A stretch of DNA of 64,000 nt from assembly GCA_002869065.1 (NCBI GenBank), contig PKTR01000004.1:62001-126000 (forward strand). Direction: 5' to 3'. Positions 39,013 to 48,408 of the stretch are shown piece after piece; positions within the stretch are counted from its first letter, which is position 1; every line of letters starts with the position of its first letter. This DNA comes from Hyphomicrobiales bacterium. GTDB lineage: Bacteria; Pseudomonadota; Alphaproteobacteria; Rhizobiales; Rhodobiaceae. The notes below the pieces were generated by a model. The model saw only the letters and a program-made list of their open reading frames with translations. It searched no databases and was not told the DNA's origin. The position numbers were made by a program, and so were the translations under genes.

Positions 39013-39187
39013 ATCTTCCGCCTGAAACGGGGCTGCCCATTACCGAAAAGCCGGCAGTTCCAGCACCCAGTCTTTTCCATATTGGCGCACCGCGCCGTTT
39101 CGCCACCCCAGCAGCGATCATCGCCTGCCGAGGTTTGGCACAGACCACCCGCCTTGTGAAGCCGTCAAAGGAGCGCGTTGCGCCCGC

Positions 39188-41107
39188 TCATACGGTCTCG
39201 CCCACGCCGTCGGATTGCGGCGTGGCGATCGGAACCCCCTCGCCACCTTCCTCTTCGAGCGCGGCGCGCAGGATTTCTTCCGCCCGTGTCGCCTCGCGCT
39301 GGCGTTCCCACATCGAAGCGTAAAGCCCCGCCTTTTCGAGCAGTGCCGCATGGGTGCCGCGCTCGACGATACGACCCGCCTCGAGCACGAGAATCTCGTC
39401 CGCCGCCACCACCGTCGAAAGCCGGTGAGCGATGACCAGCGTCGTACGATTGCGCGACACTGTGTCGAGCGCGGTCTGGATTTCCTGCTCGGTGTGGGTG
39501 TCGAGCGCAGACGTCGCCTCATCGAGAATGAGGATCGGCGGCGCCTTCAGGATGGTGCGGGCAATCGCCACACGCTGCTTCTCGCCGCCCGACAGTTTCA
39601 GCCCGCGTTCGCCGACCTCGGTCTCGAACCCTTTCGGCAGGGTATCGATGAACGGCCCGATCTGCGCCATGCGGGCGGCCTCGGCCACCTCATCGTCGGT
39701 GGCATCGGCGCGGCCATAGCGGATGTTGTAGCGAATGGTGTCGTTGAACAGCACCGTATCCTGCGGAACCATACCGATCGCAGCGCGCAACGATTTCTGC
39801 GTCACATCGCGCAAATCGGCGCCGTCGATCGTGATCCGCCCGTCGGTCACGTCATAGAAACGGAACAGCAGCCGCGAAATCGTCGACTTGCCCGCCCCCG
39901 ACGGACCGACGATGGCAACCGTCTTGCCGGCCGGCACCTCGAACGACACGTCCTTGAGGATCTCCCGGTCCGGATCGTAATGGAACGAGACATTCTCGAA
40001 GCGGATCACACCTGCATCCACCGTCAGGGTGTGTGCATTCGGCTTGTCGGCAACCTCGGCCGGCACGTCGAGCAGGTCGAACATCGCCTCGATGTCAGTG
40101 AGCCCCTGCTTGATCTCGCGATAGATCGTGCCGATGAAGTTGAGCGGCTGATAGAGCTGGATCAAGAGCGCATTGATCATGACGAAGTCGCCGAGCGTCT
40201 GCGTACCGTTAATGACCGCCTGGGCCGACAGCCCCATACAGGCAACCATGGCGGCGGTGAAGATCACCGTCTGGCCGAAGTTGAGCCAGGCAAGCGACGT
40301 CCAGGTCCGCACCGCCGCGTGCTCGTAGCCCTTCATCGCACCGTCGAAACGACGGGTTTCCAGTTCCTCATTGCCGAAATATTTGACCGTCTCGAAGTTC
40401 AGCAGCGAGTCGACCGCCTTCGAATTGGCATCGGTATCGGACTCGTTCATCTGCCGGCGAATCGCGATGCGCCAGTCCGAGGTCTTCACGGTGAACCAGA
40501 TGTAGAGCCAGATCATCACGCCGACGATGAGCACATAGGTCCAGTCGAACTGGTAGCCGATCACGGCCGCCATCAGCGCGAATTCCAGCATCGTCGGCAG
40601 CGTGATTAGGATGGTGAAGCGAACGATCGACTCGATGCCCTTGATGCCGCGCTCGATCACCCGCGACAGGCCGCCGGTGCGCCGCTGCAGGTGGAAGCGC
40701 AGAGACAGCGTGTGCATGTGGGCAAAGGTCTTGAACGCGAGCGAGCGCACCGCATGCTGGCCGACCTTGGCAAACAGCGCGTCGCGCACCTGATTGAGGC
40801 CGATCATCAGGATCCGGCCAACGCCATAGGCGATCACCAGCATCAGCGGCACGGTCAGGAAGGCCGGTACACCGAGCCCGCCCTCGGCCTGCGGCGCCGT
40901 CAGCGCCTCCGTCGCCCATTTGTAGGTATAGGGCACCAGAACCGTCACGACCTTGGCCACGACCAGCGCGACGATGGCGACAGCCACGCGCCCTTTCAGG
41001 TCGGACCGATCCGCCGGCCAGATATATGGCCAGAGATTGCCGATGGTGGAAAACAGCTCCCCCTCATCGGCGGAAACCCGGCGATTGGCTCCCATATGTG
41101 GGCTCAT
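39188..41107 (-). CDS. ABC transporter permease/ATPase, Atm1 (ABCB7/HMT1) type
   Basis: 639-residue half-transporter: six membrane helices (residues about 25-330) then an ATPase with Walker A VGPSGAGKSTISRL, signature KLSGGEKQRVAIA and Walker B PPILILDEATSALD. The N-terminal family feature RTGGLSRVIERGIKGIE is that of Atm1-like exporters, which move glutathione persulfide or glutathione-metal conjugates. The gene starts 11 bases after an ArsR-type regulator gene, so a role in metal or thiol-conjugate export under metal control is inferred. Confidence 0.88.
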   Translation of the reverse strand: MSPHMGANRRVSADEGELFSTIGNLWPYIWPADRSDLKGRVAVAIVALVVAKVVTVLVPYTYKWATEALTAPQAEGGLGVPAFLTVPLMLVIAYGVGRILMIGLNQVRDALFAKVGQHAVRSLAFKTFAHMHTLSLRFHLQRRTGGLSRVIERGIKGIESIVRFTILITLPTMLEFALMAAVIGYQFDWTYVLIVGVMIWLYIWFTVKTSDWRIAIRRQMNESDTDANSKAVDSLLNFETVKYFGNEELETRRFDGAMKGYEHAAVRTWTSLAWLNFGQTVIFTAAMVACMGLSAQAVINGTQTLGDFVMINALLIQLYQPLNFIGTIYREIKQGLTDIEAMFDLLDVPAEVADKPNAHTLTVDAGVIRFENVSFHYDPDREILKDVSFEVPAGKTVAIVGPSGAGKSTISRLLFRFYDVTDGRITIDGADLRDVTQKSLRAAIGMVPQDTVLFNDTIRYNIRYGRADATDDEVAEAARMAQIGPFIDTLPKGFETEVGERGLKLSGGEKQRVAIARTILKAPPILILDEATSALDTHTEQEIQTALDTVSRNRTTLVIAHRLSTVVAADEILVLEAGRIVERGTHAALLEKAGLYASMWERQREATRAEEILRAALEEEGGEGVPIATPQSDGVGETV

Positions 41108-41118
41108 GAAATTCGCTT

Positions 41119-41541
41119 TCAGCTATTCTGTTTCGAAGCGGCAGGGACAGATCCCTCATCCGCTGCGGCAAGGAGGGCGGGATCGTTACAACACGCATCG
41201 GCTCCGGCCCCGCCGGAGAATGCGCCATGGCAGGAATCGAGGTCGCCCCGGATACGGTCAAGGATCACGGCAAGCTCGTCGAACGCCTGCCGCTCGATGC
41301 GGTAGCAGGATTTCACGCCTTCCGCCTTGCCCGAGATCAGCCCCGCCTCGCGAAGCACCTTGAGATGCTGCGATACGGTCGACTGTGCAAGTGCGAGCGG
41401 CCGCACCAGTTCGCCGCAACAGCAATGATCCTGCCGGGCGAGCGCACGCACAATGGCAACCCGCACCGGATGGCTCAGCGCCTTTAGCCGGAGCGCAATC
41501 GTTTCGTCATCCGGCAACAGCGGCAGGGTTTCAAGATTCAT
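41119..41541 (-). CDS. ArsR/SmtB family transcriptional regulator
   Basis: 140 residues. Winged helix with recognition region LALAQSTVSQHLKVLREAGLI. Cys-rich sites that may sense metals: HCCCGELV in the wing-proximal helix, DSCHGAF and ACCND near the C terminus. It leads the operon with the Atm1-type exporter and has a 9-bp inverted repeat directly upstream, so metal-responsive repression of the pair is likely. Confidence 0.88.
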   Translation of the reverse strand: MNLETLPLLPDDETIALRLKALSHPVRVAIVRALARQDHCCCGELVRPLALAQSTVSQHLKVLREAGLISGKAEGVKSCYRIERQAFDELAVILDRIRGDLDSCHGAFSGGAGADACCNDPALLAAADEGSVPAASKQNS

Positions 41542-41552
41542 GATTTCGACTC

Positions 41553-41581
41553 TTCATCGTTTATCGTCGATCAACGATGAA
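41553..41581. promoter_or_regulatory. Candidate ArsR operator
   Basis: Perfect inverted repeat TTCATCGTT (41553-41561) and AACGATGAA (41573-41581) with an 11-base spacer, ending 11 bases upstream of the ArsR start codon on the minus strand. Confidence 0.5.
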
Positions 41582-41700
41582 AGCCATATGGACCAGAGTG
41601 AGGGCAAAGGCAAGGGCACCGATAGCACAGAAAAACCCATAAATTCGCTGATAGCTATTTTCTTGATGAGTTTTCCACGCTTAAGGCGTATATTTCCCCA

Positions 41701-41952
41701 ATGAAGCAGGTCGCATACAGCCGATCGTCGTTGAAAGTGCTGCGCAAGATGCCGGCCAATGACGCAAGACGCATACGCGACAAGGTCAGGCAGTATGCGC
41801 AAGACCCGGCGAGTCTGGCGAACAATGTCAGGGCGCTGACCGGATCGCCCCATATCCGCCTGCGGGTCGGCGACTGGCGGGTCATCATGAACGACAAGGG
41901 CGACGTACTCGACATTCTCAAGATAGGCCCGCGCGGAGGTATCTATGACTGA
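41701..41952 (+). CDS. RelE/ParE-type toxin
   Basis: 83 residues of the RelE/ParE/HigB fold: N-terminal YSRSSLKVLRKMPANDARRI, then LTGSPHIRLRVGDWRVIMN and a final DILKIGPRGGIYD. Conserved basic residues fit an mRNA-interferase type (Arg in RLRVGDWRV). It is followed with an 8-base overlap by an XRE antitoxin gene, giving the toxin-first order usual in HigBA/RelE-like modules. Confidence 0.88.
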   Translation: MKQVAYSRSSLKVLRKMPANDARRIRDKVRQYAQDPASLANNVRALTGSPHIRLRVGDWRVIMNDKGDVLDILKIGPRGGIYD

Positions 41953-42307
41953 GGTTCAGACCATCATCACCGAAGCAGGTGAGACCCTCGTGGTCCTCCC
42001 CAAGTCGACGTATGATGCGCTGGTGAACGCGGCAGATATCACCGCCGCGGACAGGACTCGCGCGGATATCGAGGCCGGACGTGATGAACTCGTGCCCGGT
42101 GATATCGTGGACCGCATTCTCGATGGCGAAAACCCGGTCCGGGTCTGGCGACAACACCGCAAGCTGAGCGCCAAAGCACTCGCCGCAGATGTCGGCATCA
42201 GCGCGGCCTATCTGTCCGAGATCGAGACCGGCAAGAAGGAGGGCAGCGTTTCGGTCCTCAAAACGATCGCCGAGCGCCTCGGCGTTGATCTCGACGACAT
42301 CGTGTAG
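41945..42307 (+). CDS. XRE-family antitoxin
   Basis: 120 residues. The C-terminal half is a helix-turn-helix: RKLSAKALAADVGISAAYLSEIETGKKEG. The N-terminal half (residues 1-55) resembles Phd/YefM-like strands and may bind the toxin. Overlaps the toxin gene by 8 bases, so the two are coupled. It probably represses its own operon. Confidence 0.87.
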   Translation: MTEVQTIITEAGETLVVLPKSTYDALVNAADITAADRTRADIEAGRDELVPGDIVDRILDGENPVRVWRQHRKLSAKALAADVGISAAYLSEIETGKKEGSVSVLKTIAERLGVDLDDIV

Positions 42308-42316
42308 GCTCATCTC

Positions 42317-42661
42317 ATGACCGACGACGATACGACAATACGCAACCGGCTGATTGCCCGGCGCGAGGAACTTCAGGCTCTCGCCGATAGCGCAGCCGAA
42401 GCGCGCGGCCCCGTGACGCTCGACCAGCAGAGCGTCGGCCGGCTGTCTCGCATGGACGCCATGCAGCAGCAGGCGATGGCGCAGGCAAACGACCGCGCCC
42501 GCACCGCTGAGCTTTCCCGCATCGACGCCGCCCTGCACCGCCTCGCCGAAGGTGAGTACGGTTATTGCCTCGACTGCGGCGACGAGATTGCCGAAAAGCG
42601 CCTGCAGATCGACCCGACCGCGGCGCTCTGTATCGCCTGCGCCGCCTCGCGGGAAAAATAA
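42317..42661 (+). CDS. TraR/DksA-like C4 zinc-finger protein
   Basis: 114 residues with a long N-terminal helix pair (residues 1-75) and a C-terminal zinc finger GYCLDCGDEI to ALCIACAAS, that is C-x2-C-x17-C-x2-C. This is the layout of small DksA/TraR regulators that enter the RNA polymerase secondary channel. It lies nine bases after the antitoxin gene and could be read with the module by chance or design. Confidence 0.85.
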   Translation: MTDDDTTIRNRLIARREELQALADSAAEARGPVTLDQQSVGRLSRMDAMQQQAMAQANDRARTAELSRIDAALHRLAEGEYGYCLDCGDEIAEKRLQIDPTAALCIACAASREK

Positions 42662-42993
42662 TGCCGTCCGCTGTCCCTGACAAAGCGCGGCACGAGAATC
42701 CAATTCTCCACAAATCGAAGAATTGCGGCGTACGATATACGCCCGAGCCAATTCATCGCGCTCCCGACAATCAAATCCCTCTGCGCCGGTCCCTGGGACT
42801 TCTGTCCTCAAGAATTTGTGATCGCCTTGATTCGTTTTCGTAACCCCTTCATTCTAGAAGCTATTCCGGGGGTCACGGAGCAACTCTGCCGAAACGGTCG
42901 ACATTGCGGAATGTCGACCAGAAATGAGCAACGTTTCGGTGGGACGGATCACGACGACTTTGGTCGTCTTCCAGAGCAGGGCTGGAGGCTTTT
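42662..42993. other. Intergenic region upstream of second L,D-transpeptidase
   Basis: 332 bases without a convincing gene. The main structure is a perfect 10-bp inverted repeat (separate entry) about 75 bases before the start codon of the L,D-transpeptidase gene. No strong promoter elements are clear to me. Confidence 0.5.
42896..42919. repeat. Perfect 10-bp inverted repeat
   Basis: GGTCGACATT and AATGTCGACC flank a GCGG loop. No U-tract follows, so it is more likely a regulator-binding site or a leader hairpin than a terminator. Confidence 0.6.
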
Positions 42994-43419
42994 ATGAAAT
43001 CTATCGCGTTCCTGATCGCCGCATTGATGCTGGTCATCGCGGCGCCCGAACGGGCATTCGCCGGCGTCGTCGCCAAGATCGACATCTCGAGCCAGAAAAT
43101 GTCGGTCATCGTCAACGGTCGCCACACCTATTCCTGGAAGGTGTCGACCGCGCGCCGCGGCTATCGCACCCCAAAGGGCACGTTCCGCCCCAAGGTGCTG
43201 CGCCGCATGCACTATTCCCGCAAGTATCACAACTCGCCGATGCCGCACTCGATCTTCTTCCTCGGCGGCTACGCGATCCACGGCACCAACGCCATCAAGT
43301 CGCTCGGACGTCCGGCCTCGCATGGCTGCATCCGACTGCATCCGGCCAACGCCAAGCAGCTCTTCAACCTCGTGAAGCGTTACGGCAAGGGCGGCACCCG
43401 CATCGTCATTCATCACTGA
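42994..43419 (+). CDS. L,D-transpeptidase (YkuD domain), short form
   Basis: 141 residues: a signal peptide (IAFLIAALMLVIAAPERAFA, residues 3-22) then essentially only the YkuD domain. Catalytic motif IHGTNAIKSLG ... ASHGCIRLHPAN with the canonical His-Gly-Cys. It makes 3-3 cross-links or processes peptidoglycan in the periplasm. It differs from the longer enzyme at 34951 in size and active-site context. A terminator follows. Confidence 0.93.
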   Translation: MKSIAFLIAALMLVIAAPERAFAGVVAKIDISSQKMSVIVNGRHTYSWKVSTARRGYRTPKGTFRPKVLRRMHYSRKYHNSPMPHSIFFLGGYAIHGTNAIKSLGRPASHGCIRLHPANAKQLFNLVKRYGKGGTRIVIHH

Positions 43420-43446
43420 TCGACGGCACACGATTTCAGAAACGAC

Positions 43447-43482
43447 AACGGGCGCGGCCGGCAAGGCAGCGTCCGTTTTCTT
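43447..43482 (+). terminator. Rho-independent terminator of L,D-transpeptidase gene
   Basis: AACGGGCGC (43447-43455) pairs with GCGTCCGTT (43469-43477; one G-U) over a 13-base loop, followed by TTCTTTT. Confidence 0.65.
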
Positions 43483-43504
43483 TTGTCCCGCGCGAAGGAA
43501 ACGC

Positions 43505-44098
43505 TCAGGCCTTTTTCAGGCCGAGCTCCTCCAGCGCATCGCAGACGAAGTCGACCCGGTCGTTGCCCCAGAAGATTTCCTCGCCGATGAGGAAGGACGG
43601 CACACCGAACACATTGGCCTCTTTCGCCTGCGCGGAATGTTCATCGAGGATCGCCAGGTAGGCCGGATCGTCGACCACCGCGGCAAGTTCGTCCGGGTCG
43701 AGGCCGATCTTGACCGCGACCGCCTTCAGCACGTCGGTCTCACCGATGTCCTGCCCCTCGGCCCATTCGGCATGCATCACTTCCATGATGTAGGGCCGCA
43801 GCAGGCCCTTCTTTTCGGCCAGCAGCGAACCGGCACCTGCCCGCGTCGGATCCGTCGTCACAGGCGGCGGGTTGAACGCAATGCCGAGCTTCTTGGCAAA
43901 CCGCCGCACATCCTGGCGCACCGCCTTGACCTTGATCTTGAATCGCTCCGGGTCGGACCGCCCGGTCCAGCCGCCAAACGGCCGCCAGACGAGCCGCGCC
44001 TCGTAGTCGTCGAAGATGCGCCACAGCGTCTTGCTGGCAAGGTAGCAGTACGGGCTGCGGAAATTGAAAAACAGGATGACGTCCTGCGGTTCGGCCAT
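43505..44098 (-). CDS. 2-hydroxychromene-2-carboxylate isomerase/DsbA-like (kappa-GST fold)
   Basis: 197 residues with the thioredoxin-like GST-kappa fold: ILFFNFRSPYCYLASKTLW at the N terminus carries the Ser that positions glutathione in HCCA isomerases, and VFGVPSFLIGEEIFWGNDR near the end. HCCA isomerase acts in naphthalene and related degradation; many relatives have other glutathione-linked roles. It starts 15 bases after the monooxygenase-domain gene, so it is the last gene of the meta-cleavage operon. Function inferred from family and context. Confidence 0.8.
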   Translation of the reverse strand: MAEPQDVILFFNFRSPYCYLASKTLWRIFDDYEARLVWRPFGGWTGRSDPERFKIKVKAVRQDVRRFAKKLGIAFNPPPVTTDPTRAGAGSLLAEKKGLLRPYIMEVMHAEWAEGQDIGETDVLKAVAVKIGLDPDELAAVVDDPAYLAILDEHSAQAKEANVFGVPSFLIGEEIFWGNDRVDFVCDALEELGLKKA

Positions 44099-44113
44099 GA
44101 CAAACCTCAGTTT

Positions 44114-44710
44114 CTAGCGGCGGAAGAGCCACGGGCGCAGCAGCCGGGTGACGCGTGGCATCACCAGATAGGTGAGCAGCCCAACCTGCAACACGACGAT
44201 GATGAAGGTGCGCACCAGCGACGGCAGATCGGAGATCAGCGGAGCAAGCGCCCAGTTGAGCCCGACCAGAATGAGATAGACGACGACGACGAGAACGAGC
44301 GCCATCTTGTGCTGAGAGGGCGCGGCCGCCGCCGGCACTTCCGGCAGGTCGAACCAGAATTCGAGCCCCGTCACCCGCTTGACCGAGCTGTCGCCCTCGA
44401 CGATATCGGCAAGCCGCTCGACCCATTCGGCCCGCTCGCGGGATTCTTCCCAGACCCGGCAATGCTCGTAGCTGTCGAAGCGGTAGATGATGACATAGTC
44501 GCCGCGCGTTGCCGCGCTCGGCCGCAACACGGCAACCGAGAGGTGGCCAGGAAACTGCGCCGCCGTCTGCGAAATCCCCGACACCCAGGCTTCGTACTCG
44601 GCCTCGTGCCCGGCCTGGACACGACGCGCGATCGACACCGTGACGGGACCGTCCGCCTGCCCGGCATCGCCGTTCAGCACTTCCGTTTCCGTGTTGCTGC
44701 CATCGCTCAT
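44114..44710 (-). CDS. ABM-domain protein with C-terminal membrane helices
   Basis: About 198 residues from ATG 44710 (an in-frame ATG at 44770 is possible). Residues about 25-115 form an antibiotic-biosynthesis-monooxygenase dimeric alpha/beta barrel (TVSIARRVQAGHEAEYEAWV, YVIIYRFDSYEHCRVWEES). Two hydrophobic helices follow (MALVLVVVVYLILVGLNW and VRTFIIVVLQVGLLTYLVM), so it is membrane-anchored. Similar to COG3224 proteins of unknown function. It occupies the position that the tautomerase gene holds in classic dmp operons. Confidence 0.78.
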   Translation of the reverse strand: MSDGSNTETEVLNGDAGQADGPVTVSIARRVQAGHEAEYEAWVSGISQTAAQFPGHLSVAVLRPSAATRGDYVIIYRFDSYEHCRVWEESRERAEWVERLADIVEGDSSVKRVTGLEFWFDLPEVPAAAAPSQHKMALVLVVVVYLILVGLNWALAPLISDLPSLVRTFIIVVLQVGLLTYLVMPRVTRLLRPWLFRR

Positions 44711-44782
44711 GTTCGTGCCCGAGTCCTGGGAGGACGCCGCTTGGGAGGATGCGACGACGCTGTTTCGCATTGGCCGCGGACG

Positions 44783-45553
44783 TTACTCCGCGACCGTGAT
44801 GGACACCTTGCCAAGGGTCTGGAACGTGGCATCAACGGTGGCCCCGACGCTGAGCGGATGGGCCGCCGTGGCGCCGCCCGCGAGCACGATCATGCCAGGC
44901 TCGAGCACCAGCCCGTCGCGCGCGACGAGTTTGGCGGCTGCCACCAGCGAACGCACCGGATTGCCGAGGATCGCGGCCGTCGAGCCGATCTGAACCGGCA
45001 TACCGTTCTCGCTCAGCACGATGCCGAGATTGTCGATGCGGGTTTCCCGCGGGAACCAGTCGCCGACGATAACGCCCGACGACGAGGAATTGTCCGCGAC
45101 GACGTCCGGCAGCGTGAACTTGAAGTTCTGATAGCGGGAATCGATGATCTCGATCGCCGGAGCAACCGCTTCGACCGCCGCCATCGCTTCCATCGCCGTG
45201 ACCAGACCCGAAAGCGGCTTGCCGATCAGGAAGGCGATCTCCGGTTCAGCGCGCGGATGGACGTAGGAACCACGGCTCAGCGTGGCGCCCTCTTCCAGCA
45301 GCATACGGTCGGTCAGCCGGCCCCAGATCACCTCGTCGACGCCGACCTGCACCATCTTGGCGCGGCTGGTCAGCCCCATCTTGACGCCGATCAGCTTTTC
45401 GCCGCGGGCAAGCCGACGGTCGATCGACGCCTTCTGGATGCGATAGGCATCATGGACGAACATGTCCGGATGTTTTTCGGTGATCTGCGGAATGGCGGTT
45501 GCCGACATCGCCGCGTCGTCGACGAATTTCCCGAGTTCTGCAACGTCGATCAT
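44783..45553 (-). CDS. dmpH: 4-oxalocrotonate decarboxylase (2-oxo-3-hexenedioate decarboxylase)
   Basis: Decarboxylates 2-oxo-3-hexenedioate to 2-hydroxypenta-2,4-dienoate. 256 residues of the FAH-like hydratase/decarboxylase family, with [32 protein letters not shown] and a metal-binding Glu pair in RAEPEIA. Assigned as decarboxylase rather than hydratase by similarity to DmpH/XylI and by position after dmpG. Its start overlaps the dmpG stop (ATGA). It works in complex with the hydratase in known systems. Confidence 0.87.
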   Translation of the reverse strand: MIDVAELGKFVDDAAMSATAIPQITEKHPDMFVHDAYRIQKASIDRRLARGEKLIGVKMGLTSRAKMVQVGVDEVIWGRLTDRMLLEEGATLSRGSYVHPRAEPEIAFLIGKPLSGLVTAMEAMAAVEAVAPAIEIIDSRYQNFKFTLPDVVADNSSSSGVIVGDWFPRETRIDNLGIVLSENGMPVQIGSTAAILGNPVRSLVAAAKLVARDGLVLEPGMIVLAGGATAAHPLSVGATVDATFQTLGKVSITVAE

Positions 45554-46602
45554 TGGGCTGCCTCCCCGGCACGCTGGTTCTGAATGTCGAGCGCCACGTC
45601 GACGATCATGTCTTCCTGACCGCCGACCATCTTGCGCTTGCCGAGCTCGACGAGAATGTCACGCACGTCTATGCCATAATCGGCCGCGGCCTTTTCCGAA
45701 TGGCGCAGGAACGACGAGTAGACACCGGCATAGCCAAGCGTCAGCGTCTCGCGGTCGACCCGAACCGGACGATCCTGCAGCGGACGGATCAGCTCTTCGG
45801 CCGCATCCATCAGCTTGTAGAGATCGCAGCCGTGTTCCCAGCCATAGGTGTCGCAGGTGGCAATGAACACTTCGAGCGGGCAGTTGCCGGCGCCGGCGCC
45901 CATGCCGGCGAGCGAGGCATCGACCCGGATCGCGCCGTTCTGCACCGCGACGATGGAGTTGGCGACGCCAAGCGACAGATTGTGGTGGGCGTGAATGCCG
46001 CGCTCGGTTTCCGGCCGCAGCACCGCGTCATAGGCGGCGAAGCGGTCGGCAACGCCGTCCATGGTCAGCGCGCCGCCGGAGTCGGTGACGTAGACGCAAT
46101 GGGCGCCATAGTCTTCCATCATCTTCGCCTGCTCAGCGAGCTTTTCCGGCGTCGTCATGTGGCTCATCATCAGGAAGCCGGCGACATCCATACCGAGGTC
46201 GCGGGCAGCCTGGATGTGCTGCTTCGAAACATCCGCCTCGGTGCAATGCGTCGCAACGCGCACCGAGGACACGCCGAGCCCGTGCGCCCGCTTCAGGTCT
46301 TCCACCGTGCCGATCCCCGGCAAGAGCAGCGTCGCGACCTTGGCGTTCTTCACCGTCGTCGCCACCGCCTCGATCCACTTCCAGTCGGTGGTCGCGCCGA
46401 AGCCGTAGTTGAAGGTCGACCCGGTCAGGCCGTCGCCATGGGCGATTTCGATCGAGTCCACATGGGCCTCGTCGAGCGCCTTGGCGATCGCCCGCACATG
46501 GTCGAGCGAGTACTGATGGCGGATCGCATGCATGCCGTCACGCAGCGTGACGTCCTGCAGAAAGAGCTTGCGAGCCGGTTGAAAATGTTCGCCGCCGGTC
46601 AT
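45550..46602 (-). CDS. dmpG: 4-hydroxy-2-oxovalerate aldolase
   Basis: Cleaves 4-hydroxy-2-oxovalerate to pyruvate and acetaldehyde and channels the aldehyde to DmpF. 350 residues. Metal-dependent class II aldolase of the DRE-TIM family: [17 protein letters not shown] near the N terminus, [18 protein letters not shown] with metal-ligand histidines, and the C-terminal DmpG communication domain. Overlaps dmpF and dmpH by 4 bases on each side. Confidence 0.95.
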   Translation of the reverse strand: MTGGEHFQPARKLFLQDVTLRDGMHAIRHQYSLDHVRAIAKALDEAHVDSIEIAHGDGLTGSTFNYGFGATTDWKWIEAVATTVKNAKVATLLLPGIGTVEDLKRAHGLGVSSVRVATHCTEADVSKQHIQAARDLGMDVAGFLMMSHMTTPEKLAEQAKMMEDYGAHCVYVTDSGGALTMDGVADRFAAYDAVLRPETERGIHAHHNLSLGVANSIVAVQNGAIRVDASLAGMGAGAGNCPLEVFIATCDTYGWEHGCDLYKLMDAAEELIRPLQDRPVRVDRETLTLGYAGVYSSFLRHSEKAAADYGIDVRDILVELGKRKMVGGQEDMIVDVALDIQNQRAGEAAQ

Positions 46603-47540
46603 GCCGCGTCCCTCCAGTTACGCTTCTCGACCAGCCGTTCGGCGGTCTTCATCGCCGCGCTGGTCATGATGTCGAGATTGCCGGCATAGGCCGGCAGGTA
46701 ATGCGCCGCGCCCTCGACCTCGAGGAACACGGTGGTTTTCAGGCCGGTGAACTCACGGTCCATTTCCGGGATGAACAGCGGCTTGTTGTTGCCGAAACGC
46801 TCGAACTGCACCGCCTGCTTCAGCCGGTAGCCCGGCACGTAGCTCTGCACTTCCGCCACCATCTCCTCGATCGACTTGCGGATCGCGTCCTGGTCGGCGT
46901 CGTCGGTCAGGCAATAGACCGTGTCGCGCATGATCAGCGGCGGCTCCGCCGGGTTGAGGATGATGATCGCCTTGCCGCGCGTTGCGCCGCCGACCGCCTC
47001 GATGGCGTGGCTGGTCGTCTCGGTGAACTCATCGATATTGGCGCGTGTGCCCGGCCCCGCCGAGCGCGACGAGATCGAGGCGACGATCTCGCCGTAATGC
47101 ACCTTGGAGACGCGGTTGATCGCGGCAACCATCGGGATGGTCGCCTGACCACCGCAGGTCACCATGTTGACGTTGGCTTCGCTGAGATTGGCGTCGAGAT
47201 TGACCGGCGGCACGGTGAACGGGCCGATCGCGGCCGGCGTCAGATCGATGACCTGCTTGCCGTCGGCCTGCAGCACCTCGTTGTGCTTGTGATGAGCACC
47301 GGCGCTCGTCGCGTCGAAGACGATGCGGATATCCTTGTAGCAATCGAGCTTGGTCAGCCCGTCGATGCCTTCATGGGTGGTGGCAACGCCGAGACGGGCG
47401 GCGCGCGCCAGACCATCGGAGGCCGGATCGATACCGACCATCGCCGCCATTTCGAGCGACTTCGACAGGCGCATGATCTTGATCATCAGATCGGTGCCGA
47501 TATTGCCGGAACCGATGATCGCGCATTTGATCTTGGACAT
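46599..47540 (-). CDS. dmpF: Acetaldehyde dehydrogenase (acylating)
   Basis: Oxidises acetaldehyde with CoA and NAD+ to acetyl-CoA as the partner of DmpG. 313 residues from ATG 47540; [19 protein letters not shown] is the NAD-binding start, and the catalytic Cys is in [14 protein letters not shown]. Upstream extension of the frame is not conserved. Coupled to dmpG by overlap. Confidence 0.95.
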   Translation of the reverse strand: MSKIKCAIIGSGNIGTDLMIKIMRLSKSLEMAAMVGIDPASDGLARAARLGVATTHEGIDGLTKLDCYKDIRIVFDATSAGAHHKHNEVLQADGKQVIDLTPAAIGPFTVPPVNLDANLSEANVNMVTCGGQATIPMVAAINRVSKVHYGEIVASISSRSAGPGTRANIDEFTETTSHAIEAVGGATRGKAIIILNPAEPPLIMRDTVYCLTDDADQDAIRKSIEEMVAEVQSYVPGYRLKQAVQFERFGNNKPLFIPEMDREFTGLKTTVFLEVEGAAHYLPAYAGNLDIMTSAAMKTAERLVEKRNWRDAA

Positions 47541-47604
47541 AGAGGTCTTTCCAGTCGTGTCGGGGCGTTCAGACAAGAACGGCCCCAAATCTTGGGAGGA
47601 GAAA

Positions 47605-48399
47605 TCACTCGGCGGCGAAGATCGCCCGGACCGAGCCGAGCCCTTCGATGCGCGCCTCGAACACGTCGCCGGGGGCAGCCGCGACCATCGGGCCGAGTGC
47701 GCCCGACAGCACCACGTCGCCGGCCATCAGCGGCCGACCGGCCTTGACCATCGCGCGGGCGAGCCACAGCGTCGAGGAGATCGGCGAGCCGAGGCAGGCA
47801 GCGCCCGCACCGACCGACACCGGTTCGCCGCGCCGTTCCATCACCATGCCGCACAGCCGCGGATCGAACTCGCCGAGCGCGCGCGGCTCATGGCCGAGCA
47901 CGAACAGACCGGACGAGCCGTTGTCGGCGATGGTATCGGTGATGCGGATATCCCAGTTGGCGATACGCGAGCCGACCACCTCGATCGCCGCCACCGCGTA
48001 GTCAATGGACGACAGGACATCGGCGATAGTGAGCTGATCGTCGTCGAGATCGGCACCGATGACGAAGGCGATCTCGGCCTCCGCCTTCGGCTGCATGATG
48101 CCGGCGAGCGGGATCGCCTCGCCTTCCGGCACATCCATGTCGGCAAACAGCATGCCGTAATCCGGCTGGCTGACGCCGAGCTGCTTCTGCACGGCGCGGC
48201 TGGTCAGGCCGATCTTGCGGCCGACGAGACGGGTCCCGCCTTCGATCCGTGCCGCCGTGTTGAGTTCCTGCACCGCATAGGCCGCGTCGAGATCGGTCTC
48301 GCCGATCAGGTCGCGCACCGGATCGCAGGGTGTGCCGGAGGCTTCCGCGTTACGCAGACGCAATGCGGCCTGCTCGATAGTGGACGTATCGATAGACAT
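47605..48399 (-). CDS. dmpE: 2-keto-4-pentenoate hydratase
   Basis: Hydrates 2-hydroxypenta-2,4-dienoate to 4-hydroxy-2-oxovalerate. 264 residues of the same family as Dmp[33 protein letters not shown] with metal-binding Glu residues, and [12 protein letters not shown]. It lies nine bases after the dmpC stop. Confidence 0.92.
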   Translation of the reverse strand: MSIDTSTIEQAALRLRNAEASGTPCDPVRDLIGETDLDAAYAVQELNTAARIEGGTRLVGRKIGLTSRAVQKQLGVSQPDYGMLFADMDVPEGEAIPLAGIMQPKAEAEIAFVIGADLDDDQLTIADVLSSIDYAVAAIEVVGSRIANWDIRITDTIADNGSSGLFVLGHEPRALGEFDPRLCGMVMERRGEPVSVGAGAACLGSPISSTLWLARAMVKAGRPLMAGDVVLSGALGPMVAAAPGDVFEARIEGLGSVRAIFAAE

Positions 48400-48408
48400 A
48401 GTTGGCCC

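Noticed and set aside
44711-44770. 20-residue N-terminal extension of the ABM-domain protein
   Set aside because: The upstream ATG has no close ribosome site of its own, and the extension is Ser/Ala-rich and non-conserved in character; the later ATG is preferred, not proven.
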